A stretch of 64,000 nucleotides of DNA, taken from the NCBI RefSeq assembly GCF_023746615.1, contig NZ_CP082275.1, positions 1,488,001 to 1,552,000 of the forward strand. The letters run 5' to 3'. Both the position numbers and the translations under genes were made by a program. Below the pieces are notes generated by a model. The model searched no databases and was not told where the DNA came from. It saw only the letters and a program-made list of their open reading frames with translations. The stretch comes from Grimontia kaedaensis. GTDB taxonomy: Bacteria > Pseudomonadota > Gammaproteobacteria > Enterobacterales > Vibrionaceae. This document shows, one piece after another, positions 1 to 8,149 of the stretch. Position 1 is the stretch's first letter; each line of letters begins with the position of its first letter.

Positions 1-3000
1 ACGAAACGCTTCAAGGACTTCACGCCAAGTCTTACCCAAAGAGACAACGTAAACACTGCCTCGAATTCATCAACCGAGACGAATTCAAGGCTGGAGGATG
101 TCGGCGAGAAGATCGGCGGCGCCAGAAAGGATGTCTGGCAAGCTTATTCGAGCAGCATGCAAGGCAAAGATAACGATGAGATCAAGTCCCTTCCTATGTC
201 AAAGGTTTGGCCCCAACCGAACTACCAGAATATGGTCAAAGCAGGTGTGTCGCTCGAGGCGTTGAGCTTGTTTCGAGCGATCCGCGAGATGGTACCAGCG
301 AAACCCCGTACCAGCTATAAAGTCACCCGGTGGGCCACAAATATCAGCATACTGCGTGAGATCGCCTTAGCCGTCATAGACGGTACATTGCCCACACAAG
401 AGGCTGTCGCTGAACTAAAAGCGAGTCCGAATCGTGACGCGTTGGGGATTGCCGGCAAAGCGGCCCTCTATGATGCGATAGGGCATGAGCACAGTTTGTC
501 AGATTTTGAGGTTTCGTCAGGGGATTACTCTCTGTTTGAAGGGAAACATTATAGTCCCGCTAAAACCATTTGGACCGTCGCACGCAAAGCCAAAGGCGGC
601 ATCTATGGGCATTGGCCACGGACCCTTGCCAGTGGTGACACTCAGGCCGAAGCCATCGAACGTTTTAAAGGCCGCTTTGCCGAACTTCGAAAGGCGCCAA
701 GCCCAAAAAAGAGCACGTCATTTGATATCTACACGAAGGCGGGGAACAGCGGCTTTTTCATTGGCAAAAAGGTTGGAAGAACCTATGTGGACTTGGCTGG
801 GCCGATAGATAAGTTGGCTGAGGCAAGAAAGCGGCTGACAGAGGACCATGATGCACTTGCCGAGAAGTTAGAAAAGGCAAAAGTGATTCCGCCGCTACGC
901 AGAGATACCAATCAGCCTCGATTGGGTGAAGACATTCGCCAGGGGGGAGATGTCACCCCTGAAGACTTTGCGAATACATTCGGATTTCGTGGCGTAGAGT
1001 TTGGCAATTGGGTAGAGCAATCCAAGCGTCAGCGTATGGTCAATGATGCGTTTGATGGACTGATGGATCTCGCTGCCGTGCTAGGTATCCCTCCCAAAGC
1101 GATTTCGCTGAATGGCGAGCTAGGGCTAGCTTTTGGCGCTCGAGGTCAGGGAGGCCGTGACCCAGCTGTCGCGCACTATGAACCAGGTCGTGTGGTCATT
1201 AATCTGACGAAGAAAAGCGGCGCTGGCTCGTTGGGGCATGAGTGGTGGCATGCACTCGATAACTACTTCGGCAAATTGGATTTAGGTCTTAACCGTGGCA
1301 CCAATGCTGCCATCTACCTGACAAAAGATGCCAGTCACCCTAATGCAGGGCGTGAAGTGCGAGCGGAAATGAGAGAGGCCTTCGTGGGCCTCATGAAAAC
1401 GATTGATCAAACGGAACTTCGTCAACGCTCCCTTCATTTGGATAGAAAAAAGGCCAACGACTACTGGTCGACGAACATCGAAATGAGTGCTCGGAGCTTT
1501 GAGTCATACCTGATTGCTAAGCTTGCTGACCAGAATGCGAAGAATGATTTTCTGGCGAATATTGTCACGGAAGAAGGCTGGGCTCGCCATGCCACGGATG
1601 CGCAAACCGCTGCTGCGTATCCCTATCCAACAGAACAAGAGGGTATGGCAATCCGTCGGGCTTTTGACCGTCTATTTAACAGCATGGAATCAAAGGACAC
1701 CGGTGATGGACGTGTCATGCTGTACTCACGTGAATCTATCACGCCAGGGTATCGACAAGTCAAAGGTCTACCCAAAAGAAACGTAGAGCTAGGAGTGAAG
1801 CAATGGCTTAGAGATTATAAAGGGGGGGCGGGGGTAAACATCCGTGTTATCCAAACACAAAAAGAGGCCGAAACACTGCTCGGCCAGTCCTTTCCCGACG
1901 AAACTGTTCATGCGTTCTATCACGATAAGTCCGCCCAGGTGATGGTGGTATCGGACAATATTGCGAGCATGACAATGCTTCGCCAGAAGCTTCGCCATGA
2001 AGTTCTCATTCATCATGGCTTGAAAGCCGTCGTTGGCGATAGTGAATACCAAAAAATCGCAGAGCGTGTCTTTACCGGCAGAAACTCCAAACACTTGAAA
2101 CCGCTCTGGGACACCGTAAAGAAGAACTATGGCAGTCTTGATCCGCTCTCACAGGTGGAAGAAGTGTTAGCCCATGCAGCAGAGTTGGAGCGCTCTACCT
2201 TTCAGCAATGGTGGGACCGGGTCATTGAGGCTATCGCTCATGCACTACGCCGCGTCGGACTGATGCGGCCTGGGGACATGACAAAAGCCGAAATGAACAA
2301 CATTGTTCAAACGTTGATTGACCGAGTGAAGTCGGTCAATCACTGGCACCCGAATGAGGGCGAAAGCGGAGGGACAACCAAACTATCCAAGTCTCAATTG
2401 TCAAAAGCGCGGTTCTCCAAAGAGCAACATCGCGAAGTGGATTTGAGGTTTAGCAAAGCTTCAAAAGAAGACTTTGATGACATCATTAGCCGCATAGCGA
2501 GCCAAAAGACACCGGCTGAACGGTTCTCATCACTGTTCAAAGCGATGGGCTCCGCAGCTAAGGGTCTTGCTGGCGGCAAAGTGGGCCTGGGTGCAGTCAC
2601 GTTGCGCCAATTGGCCGATTTGTCCAAAGAGACATTGCCGATGGTCAAAACCTATGTAGATACGGTCCATCGCATGCTGACACGTCGCAATCAGATGGCC
2701 TTTGAGGCAGCGGAAATCGCTCAGGACATCCGAAAATGGTCAGCTAAAAACAGTGCGGTTGCTGATCAAATGTTCTCTATCGCGCACGATGCCACAGTAG
2801 CGGGCGTTGACCCTGACGTAGCGTTTGTACCCGCAGAGGCCGCTATCAAACGTCGCATTGAATACCTCGAAAACGTCAACAAAGGCAGCGGGAAGTCAAA
2901 AGCGCAAACCGATGAGATACGCCAGCTACGAAACGACCTGAAAGACGAACCGAGACGGCAGCGTAGACACGCCCAACTGCAGCTTCAGTTCGAACGACTA

Positions 3001-5127
3001 CCAGAAGAAGCCAAAGCACACTACCGGTCAATGCGAGACAACTATGCGGCGCGTCACCAGGACTACCGGCGATTGCTTGAACAACAAATCCTGAATGCTG
3101 AGATTGATGGCCATATCAAGAAGAAGCAAATCGCAGAACTTCGGACTGTCTTCGACCTGCAGGAAGTGAACGCTCCTTATTTCCCACTGACACGATTTGG
3201 TGATTATTGGCTGGCGTCAGTCGACCAACATGGCGAGAAGCGCTACATGATGTTCGACACGGAAGGAGAGCAACAGGCTACGGCTAAAGGATTGCGAGAT
3301 AAGGGTTATGGCGTGAACACGGGGTATAAGATGGATAACGTCAATGCCATGAATGGCGCGAGCCTTTCGTATGTCACAGAGCTCATCAAGAAAGTCGAAG
3401 ACACCTCACTCAACGACAGTAAAAAAGATGAAATCAAAGACACGATTTACCAATTGTATCTTCAAGCTTTGCCTTCTCGCTCCATGCGCAAACAATTCAT
3501 GCACCGCAAGAAGGTGAAGGGGTGGAGCAATGATGCGTTGCGCTCATTGGCATCGAACATGATGAAAGGTGCCTATCAACTCGCGCGGATGGAGTTTTCC
3601 GACGAACTAACAAATCTTGCTAAAGAAGCATCAGAGACCTCCCAGAAGAACAATAGCAACCAAGCTGGCCGCTATGCAGAGGAGCTCCTCAAACGGCATG
3701 AATGGGTGATGAACCCAACACACTCAAAAGCTGCGCAGACAATAACCTCTGTGGGGTTTGTTTGGATGCTCGGTGTGTCTCCGGCAGCGGCGCTCATCAA
3801 TACCACCCAAAACTTTGTTGTTGCACTCCCCATACTAGCGAGCCGATATGGGGCAGGGAAGGCGGCTTCAGCCCTGGCAAACACGACGAAAGAGTTCATT
3901 GCAGCCAAGGGAAGCATCAAGGCAAAACTTCGCAATTACGAAGAGAAAGACGCCTATCAGCAATGGCATGACATGGGTCTTTTAGATGCCACCAATGCGC
4001 ATGATTTGGCGGGGATGGCAGAAGCAGAGAATTGGCAATATAACGAGAAATACGACAAAGCGATGGGGATGGTCAGTGCGTTGTTCCATAAGGCGGAAGT
4101 GTTCAACCGTGAAACGACCGCAATGGCTACATATAGGCTTGCGAGAGAAAAAGGCACGAATCATACACGAGCGGTTAAGCTCGCTGCAGATACGACCTGG
4201 GACGCGCATTTTGATTACACCAACGCTAATCGAGCCCGCTACATGCAGTCTCCGACAATGAAAGTCATTACGCAGTTCAAGCAGTACAGCCAGAACATGA
4301 CGTACTACTTGCTGCGGAATTTTTACTTGGGCTTCAAAGGCGTTACCGCAGAAGAGAAGCAAGTCGCCAGAAAGCAACTCATAGGGACGTTAGGTACCAC
4401 TGCCATGCTGGGCGGTGTCAGCGCACTTCCCCTTGGGTTGGTTTACACAATGGCCAATGCGCTGAATGCGGTTTTTGGTGATGAGGACGAACCTTGGGAC
4501 GCAGAAATTGAGCTCAAGGCATATTTAGCTGATGCGGTGGGTGAGGAGTTTGCTGATCTCGTGATATATGGCGCAGGCGGGGCAGGTGTGTCGCCACGAA
4601 TCTCTTTGGATGGTCTTTGGATTCGTGACCCCTATCGAGATTTACAGGGGCAAGACTTATGGAGCCACTATGCGCAGCAGGTCGCCGGACCCGTGTTGGG
4701 TGGCGTTATTTTGGGTGGTATTCGAGGTTCGGAGGACATTGCTAAGGGACAGTACTGGCGGGGTATCGAAAGAATGGTACCTAAATTTGTCAGAGACCCT
4801 TTGAAAGCCTATCGCTATTCTGAAGAAGGCGCGCTGAGTAACAAGGGTAAAACATATAAAGAAGCAGATGACTTTTCGGTGCATCAACTGTTGGCGCAAA
4901 GCATGGGCTTTTCAGACCATGAATTGATGAAACTTTACGAAAGTAGAAGCGCAGCAGAAAACCAAAGACAAACTATCTTGAAACGCCGTCGCGAATTGAT
5001 AACCGCATATTGGGTGGCAGTTAGACAAAGGGACCATGTACTGTTGGCGACTATCAGGATGAAAATGTCCAGATTCAATCGATTAAATAGACGCCAAAGT
5101 ATAAAAATAAAGATAGTAGGTAATTAG
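1..5127 (+). CDS. PLxRFG-type large polyvalent phage/plasmid protein, 3' portion
   Basis: The frame is open from base 1 with no stop before the first ATG at 157, so the true start lies upstream; 1708 codons are visible. Counting codons from base 1, a zincin-like HEWWH motif is at about 413 in an LPD1-like region, and a second HExxxHH-like motif (HEVLIHHG) is at about 666. The middle (about 830-1060) is charged and helical. The signature FPLTRFGDYW at about 1060 is the PLxRFG motif. The C-terminal part from about 1400 resembles the LPD38 region, followed by a hydrophobic stretch near 1460-1490. Such multi-thousand-residue polyvalent proteins occur in phages and conjugative elements and are thought to be delivered into the recipient cell with the DNA. 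Which activities are live cannot be told from sequence. No other phage structural gene is visible beside it. Confidence 0.75.
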   Translation, partial: TKRFKDFTPSLTQRDNVNTASNSSTETNSRLEDVGEKIGGARKDVWQAYSSSMQGKDNDEIKSLPMSKVWPQPNYQNMVKAGVSLEALSLFRAIREMVPAKPRTSYKVTRWATNISILREIALAVIDGTLPTQEAVAELKASPNRDALGIAGKAALYDAIGHEHSLSDFEVSSGDYSLFEGKHYSPAKTIWTVARKAKGGIYGHWPRTLASGDTQAEAIERFKGRFAELRKAPSPKKSTSFDIYTKAGNSGFFIGKKVGRTYVDLAGPIDKLAEARKRLTEDHDALAEKLEKAKVIPPLRRDTNQPRLGEDIRQGGDVTPEDFANTFGFRGVEFGNWVEQSKRQRMVNDAFDGLMDLAAVLGIPPKAISLNGELGLAFGARGQGGRDPAVAHYEPGRVVINLTKKSGAGSLGHEWWHALDNYFGKLDLGLNRGTNAAIYLTKDASHPNAGREVRAEMREAFVGLMKTIDQTELRQRSLHLDRKKANDYWSTNIEMSARSFESYLIAKLADQNAKNDFLANIVTEEGWARHATDAQTAAAYPYPTEQEGMAIRRAFDRLFNSMESKDTGDGRVMLYSRESITPGYRQVKGLPKRNVELGVKQWLRDYKGGAGVNIRVIQTQKEAETLLGQSFPDETVHAFYHDKSAQVMVVSDNIASMTMLRQKLRHEVLIHHGLKAVVGDSEYQKIAERVFTGRNSKHLKPLWDTVKKNYGSLDPLSQVEEVLAHAAELERSTFQQWWDRVIEAIAHALRRVGLMRPGDMTKAEMNNIVQTLIDRVKSVNHWHPNEGESGGTTKLSKSQLSKARFSKEQHREVDLRFSKASKEDFDDIISRIASQKTPAERFSSLFKAMGSAAKGLAGGKVGLGAVTLRQLADLSKETLPMVKTYVDTVHRMLTRRNQMAFEAAEIAQDIRKWSAKNSAVADQMFSIAHDATVAGVDPDVAFVPAEAAIKRRIEYLENVNKGSGKSKAQTDEIRQLRNDLKDEPRRQRRHAQLQLQFERLPEEAKAHYRSMRDNYAARHQDYRRLLEQQILNAEIDGHIKKKQIAELRTVFDLQEVNAPYFPLTRFGDYWLASVDQHGEKRYMMFDTEGEQQATAKGLRDKGYGVNTGYKMDNVNAMNGASLSYVTELIKKVEDTSLNDSKKDEIKDTIYQLYLQALPSRSMRKQFMHRKKVKGWSNDALRSLASNMMKGAYQLARMEFSDELTNLAKEASETSQKNNSNQAGRYAEELLKRHEWVMNPTHSKAAQTITSVGFVWMLGVSPAAALINTTQNFVVALPILASRYGAGKAASALANTTKEFIAAKGSIKAKLRNYEEKDAYQQWHDMGLLDATNAHDLAGMAEAENWQYNEKYDKAMGMVSALFHKAEVFNRETTAMATYRLAREKGTNHTRAVKLAADTTWDAHFDYTNANRARYMQSPTMKVITQFKQYSQNMTYYLLRNFYLGFKGVTAEEKQVARKQLIGTLGTTAMLGGVSALPLGLVYTMANALNAVFGDEDEPWDAEIELKAYLADAVGEEFADLVIYGAGGAGVSPRISLDGLWIRDPYRDLQGQDLWSHYAQQVAGPVLGGVILGGIRGSEDIAKGQYWRGIERMVPKFVRDPLKAYRYSEEGALSNKGKTYKEADDFSVHQLLAQSMGFSDHELMKLYESRSAAENQRQTILKRRRELITAYWVAVRQRDHVLLATIRMKMSRFNRLNRRQSIKIKIVGN

Positions 5128-5157
5128 TTTTAAACCTTCGAAAGGATTAATGAGAGC

Positions 5158-5487
5158 TTACTTCAATATCATATATCCTATTTTACAATAACCTTTACCC
5201 GAACTTGATTCTCTTGTTGCATAAAGCTCGACGGTTCTGTCTGCCACTTTAGCACTTAGTAATACACTTAAGTAAGACTGATAATTAGCGTCACTTTCGT
5301 TAATGTATGCCCAGTCATTATTATTTCCACATAACTTTGGCCGGCCCTGCAAAACCACTCTGAGGTCATAGTTGCCGCCTCCCGTTACGTGCATGTCAAG
5401 AATTTTCCCACTCTTGACGGCATCCCAAGCGAAAAGCGGAGGTGAGATGATAGCAAACATAAACGTAATAAAAATTCGTTTTAACAT
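5158..5487 (-). CDS. Small exported protein, tandem family member 1
   Basis: 109 residues with a clear signal peptide (cleavage expected after PPLFA) and a Shine-Dalgarno AGGAG seven bases before the ATG. The mature part is about 90 residues with two cysteines (CGNNNDWAYI and GYCKIGY), suggesting a disulfide in the periplasm or outside. It shares its layout with the next four genes: signal peptide, a G-I-I/V strand, a Cys followed by an aromatic-Ile segment, a Tyr then (L/V)LLSA-type helix, V-x-(L/I)-Y, then a second Cys near the end. It lies convergent to the phage-like gene, whose stop is 30 bp away. I do not recognise the family, so no function is assigned. It may be the end of the toxin/immunity gene block upstream. 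Confidence 0.7.
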   Translation of the reverse strand: MLKRIFITFMFAIISPPLFAWDAVKSGKILDMHVTGGGNYDLRVVLQGRPKLCGNNNDWAYINESDANYQSYLSVLLSAKVADRTVELYATRESSSGKGYCKIGYMILK

Positions 5488-5590
5488 AACAGTGCTCCTA
5501 GAGTTTCTGAGAGAATCTTAATTGGTTTAGAGTGGGAAAACTTGAAGATGAGTTTAGGGTCGGTAATCTCGTGGTTACTTACATTCTGAG

Positions 5591-5923
5591 CTATCTTCTT
5601 AACTCCACAGAATACATTTCACAAACTACATTTTTTGAGCCTTTCCAGCGATTATTATCATAAGCATAGATTCGTACAGGTGTTGCAGCATGGTACGCAG
5701 AAAGTAAAGTAGATACTATTGTTTGATAACCTTCGCTTTCCTTATTAATGAAGTATCCATGGACACAAACTGTGTCGTTCTGTCGAAGCGATACATATGT
5801 ATCTCCTTTGCCAAACTTCGAATAGGTGATGAGCCGGTCAATTTGACTTTTCGGTGAGACTGCTTTCGCATAAGACAATGTACTGTGTAACAGTAAAAAT
5901 ATAATCAAAAAACTTCTAATCAT
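5591..5923 (-). CDS. Small exported protein, tandem family member 2
   Basis: 110 residues with an N-terminal signal peptide (hydrophobic MIRSFLIIFLLLHS, likely cut after SYA) and a Shine-Dalgarno AGGA six bases from the ATG. The mature part has Cys in VCVHGYF and VVCEMY, the LLSA helix (VSTLLSAYHAA) and the V-R-I-Y strand, matching member 1 in order and spacing though identity is low. About 100 bp separate it from member 1, with no obvious terminator between them. No recognised domain. Paralogy with its neighbours is inferred from shared layout and position, not from an alignment score. Confidence 0.7.
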   Translation of the reverse strand: MIRSFLIIFLLLHSTLSYAKAVSPKSQIDRLITYSKFGKGDTYVSLRQNDTVCVHGYFINKESEGYQTIVSTLLSAYHAATPVRIYAYDNNRWKGSKNVVCEMYSVELRR

Positions 5924-5955
5924 TGTAATTCCTGATTTGAGACTTGTTTATTTGG

Positions 5956-6288
5956 TTATCGCTTTAGCTGAAGCGTTTTGATATCTTCACCGTCGCCCCA
6001 TCTTGAGCACTTTCCTGAACCATGAATTATTACTTCTTTGTCTGACATTTAGGCTGAGAGGAGCATCGAAAATTGAGACTGACCGTATACAGACTTTTCA
6101 TCACGAATCATCCAATAACTATGATTTCTCGCACAATGGGGTTTCTGGCTTCTGTTTCCTGATATATGAAACCAGTGTAAGCCGTCAGAGCGAACAAGGA
6201 TATCAGTCACTTTGCCTGTTTGAGTACTTGCAAAACTCGGGAAACATGCACTCAGCGAAAGTAGTGTTGTGATAATGACTTTTTTCAT
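5956..6288 (-). pseudogene. Small exported protein, tandem family member 3, broken by an in-frame TAA
   Basis: The frame starts at the ATG at 6286-6288 with a signal peptide (cut probably after PSFAS) and runs to FSMLLSA, where TAA at 6049-6051 stops it at 79 residues. Reading on in the same frame gives 30 more codons (starting MSDKEVIIHG, including GKCSRWGDG, ending LQLKR) and then TAA at 5956-5958. The joined product would be 110 codons, the same length as members 1 and 2, and it restores the second Cys and the strand after LLSA. A single nonsense change therefore explains the break. Either this is a fresh pseudogene or the stop is read through; the first is more likely. The ATG immediately after the stop could also reinitiate a short peptide. 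Confidence 0.7.
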
Positions 6289-6327
6289 GTGTAGATACTC
6301 ATTAATCTAAATATTTCGTAGCCAATG

Positions 6328-6639
6328 TTACTTGGCAATGATCCTATGAATTTTGTGTGCTGCGGAAATGCCACCCATTTTTGTCTCAGCGCGGTCATAG
6401 CAGTGAATATCAGCTCTTTTTCCTGAGGAGTACAATGTGAGGATCAAAGAATGAATCATTATCTCTTCAGCTGGGACATAACACCAAACATTATCCTCCC
6501 TCTGGAAATATAAAGGATTAGAACCAGAACCTTCCCATATTGTGATTACCTTTATTCTTGTATTTGGATGGTGAGTCCATGAGTACGCACTACTCGAAAA
6601 AAAGACTGCAAGAATAAAAAATGCTGCTGCTTTTATCAT
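6328..6639 (-). CDS. Small exported protein, tandem family member 4
   Basis: The ATG at 6639 is preferred because AGGGA lies about eight bases before it and it begins a good signal peptide (MIKAAAFFILAVFF, likely cut after SSAYS). A longer TTG-start reading from 6666 would spoil the signal peptide and overlap the upstream gene. The product is 103 residues. It has VWCYVPAEE, a helix ILTLYSSG in the LLSA position, and DIHCYDRAE in the V-x-x-Y position, with two cysteines. Layout matches the other members. It is separated by 20 bp from member 5, so the two probably share a transcript. Function unknown. Confidence 0.65.
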   Translation of the reverse strand: MIKAAAFFILAVFFSSSAYSWTHHPNTRIKVITIWEGSGSNPLYFQREDNVWCYVPAEEIMIHSLILTLYSSGKRADIHCYDRAETKMGGISAAHKIHRIIAK

Positions 6640-6659
6640 TGCTAGAGTCCCTATGTGTC

Positions 6660-7013
6660 TTACCAAGGCATAGAGCCCATTTTAATACCTAAAATATCCT
6701 GAGCGTTACCCCAATGGTTACAGGTGTTAGTGACAAAAATGTCCACATTATTTTGTTGGGACGTATATGCTGTCATAACGAGAGAAACTATTTCTTTGTA
6801 ATGGGGAACCGAACTACTAATTGCTAATCTTCCAGTGATGGCACAACCAGGCAAGCCAGCCTTAGAACCACTGAAATTTATCATTAATATACTTCGATCG
6901 CCACTGAAGTATATGCCAGCTCCAGTAATGGTTCGGTTTCGATAATATGTGTTGTTTGCAAAAACACTGGTGCAGAACAAACTAAGAATTAGAAAAATAA
7001 ATATCCGTTTCAT
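6660..7013 (-). CDS. Small exported protein, tandem family member 5
   Basis: 117 residues with a signal peptide (MKRIFIFLILSLFC, likely cut after SVFA). The mature part has a GxxIYFSGDRS strand, one Cys in GCAITGRLAI, the helix ISLVMTAYTS-like region aligned with the LLSA helix, a VDIFVTNTC segment, and a short GIKMGSMPW tail. It is the first gene of the five in transcription order and lies about 100 bp downstream of the immunity gene. The intervening DNA holds two hairpins, so the five may form a separate operon or depend on read-through. No known family recognised. Confidence 0.65.
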   Translation of the reverse strand: MKRIFIFLILSLFCTSVFANNTYYRNRTITGAGIYFSGDRSILMINFSGSKAGLPGCAITGRLAISSSVPHYKEIVSLVMTAYTSQQNNVDIFVTNTCNHWGNAQDILGIKMGSMPW

Positions 7014-7030
7014 AATGAATTCTTCGAGAT

Positions 7031-7111
7031 AAAAACCGCCAGCACAACTTCAGCTGTCGGTTGACAAATAATAATTGATAATTAGAGCCATCAGCCTGAA
7101 AGCTGATGGCT
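7031..7111 (-). terminator. Two hairpins between immunity gene and small exported genes
   Basis: Perfect 10-bp arms AGCCATCAGC / GCTGATGGCT lie at 7086-7095 and 7102-7111, just after the immunity gene stop. A second imperfect hairpin (AACCG.CAGC with GCTG.CGGTT) lies at about 7031-7059. Neither has a strong T-run on the minus strand, so full termination is uncertain; they could instead act as transcript-stabilising stems. Confidence 0.45.
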
Positions 7112-7117
7112 TGGTAA

Positions 7118-8149
7118 TTAGCTCAAAGGTGGAAAAATACTTACATCAAACTCAGGCGGCGAAGCTTTGAGTTCCTCCAGGCTTGGCCCTTCTCCTTTGA
7201 TAAGCCACTGCGGAAGAAAGGGTGAGTCAAAGCTAACGGTTTCACCGAGTGTTTGGTAGATGACACGCATGAACGCCAAAATGTTTATGTGCATCATGGC
7301 GTAGTCATTATTTAAGCAGTCAGAGTTAGGGCCTATATCGGGCTGCCCACCCGTAATTTTAGCTCGGTCTCTTGGAACAATTTCGCTGAAATATTCGTAG
7401 TTTGCTTGCATAGCAGCTTTAACAACGGTGTCTAAGTCGTCATTTGCTGCCCCCCAACCGTACGCCACTATCTGAAAAAGAGGGATAGTTCTAAACCACG
7501 CATAGGTCTCAACAAAAAGAGAATCTACCGCCTCGATGGCTCCCGGTTTGGCTAGGGCACGGCAGCGGTGAAACGCGTCTGTTCTCACATCGATATCGGG
7601 CTCATCTCCCAAAAATGCCTTGAAAAGGTCAGCAAACACTAATGATGTCTTGGTCGAATTAATTGCCCCGGTTTTCTCAAAGCTTTCAGTGGGTACCTTT
7701 AGTAAATCTTGGCATGCCTGCTTGTCGCCCGTCAGAATAGCAAGACTCAATGCGTTCAACCATGTCTCTTCATTTGAGTATTTTTCTGTCTTTTCGCCTA
7801 CGCCCGCATAGTATTTGCCGTACAACTCAAAAGCGATTTCTTCCCCGGGTTTTTGCTGCATCAAGAAATGAGCACGATAGGCGTTAACGGCCTGTTGCAA
7901 CAGCCACTTAATATGTGACGGCGGCGCATTGAAAACATTGTATTGAGCAGCCAGACCGACCATATCTTCTGCCTTTTGTTTTAAAATATGGCAATAACGA
8001 TGGCTCTGAATACAGTCAAACCATTCTATGGCTTCCAGAAGATCCTCAATTAACAGAGCGGGGCGTGACTCATACGCCCCGTTTGCTTTCAACTTTTCAG
8101 GGAAATAGTGGACACTGAAGTCGTATTTTGGGGTTTTACTTAATGTCAT
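7118..8149 (-). CDS. Imm49-like immunity protein
   Basis: 343 residues, soluble, mostly helical, no signal peptide. The layout (aromatic-rich N-terminus, a central stretch NALSLAILTGDKQACQDLL, and a C-terminal helix with HINILAFMR) resembles Imm49-type immunity proteins, which sit directly after polymorphic toxin genes. Its ATG overlaps the 3' end of the toxin gene by 14 bp, so the two are co-translated, as expected for a cognate immunity protein that neutralises the toxin's C-terminal nuclease in the cytoplasm. The family name rests on recall of sequence style and on position; the immunity role is an inference from gene order. Confidence 0.6.
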   Translation of the reverse strand: MTLSKTPKYDFSVHYFPEKLKANGAYESRPALLIEDLLEAIEWFDCIQSHRYCHILKQKAEDMVGLAAQYNVFNAPPSHIKWLLQQAVNAYRAHFLMQQKPGEEIAFELYGKYYAGVGEKTEKYSNEETWLNALSLAILTGDKQACQDLLKVPTESFEKTGAINSTKTSLVFADLFKAFLGDEPDIDVRTDAFHRCRALAKPGAIEAVDSLFVETYAWFRTIPLFQIVAYGWGAANDDLDTVVKAAMQANYEYFSEIVPRDRAKITGGQPDIGPNSDCLNNDYAMMHINILAFMRVIYQTLGETVSFDSPFLPQWLIKGEGPSLEELKASPPEFDVSIFPPLS

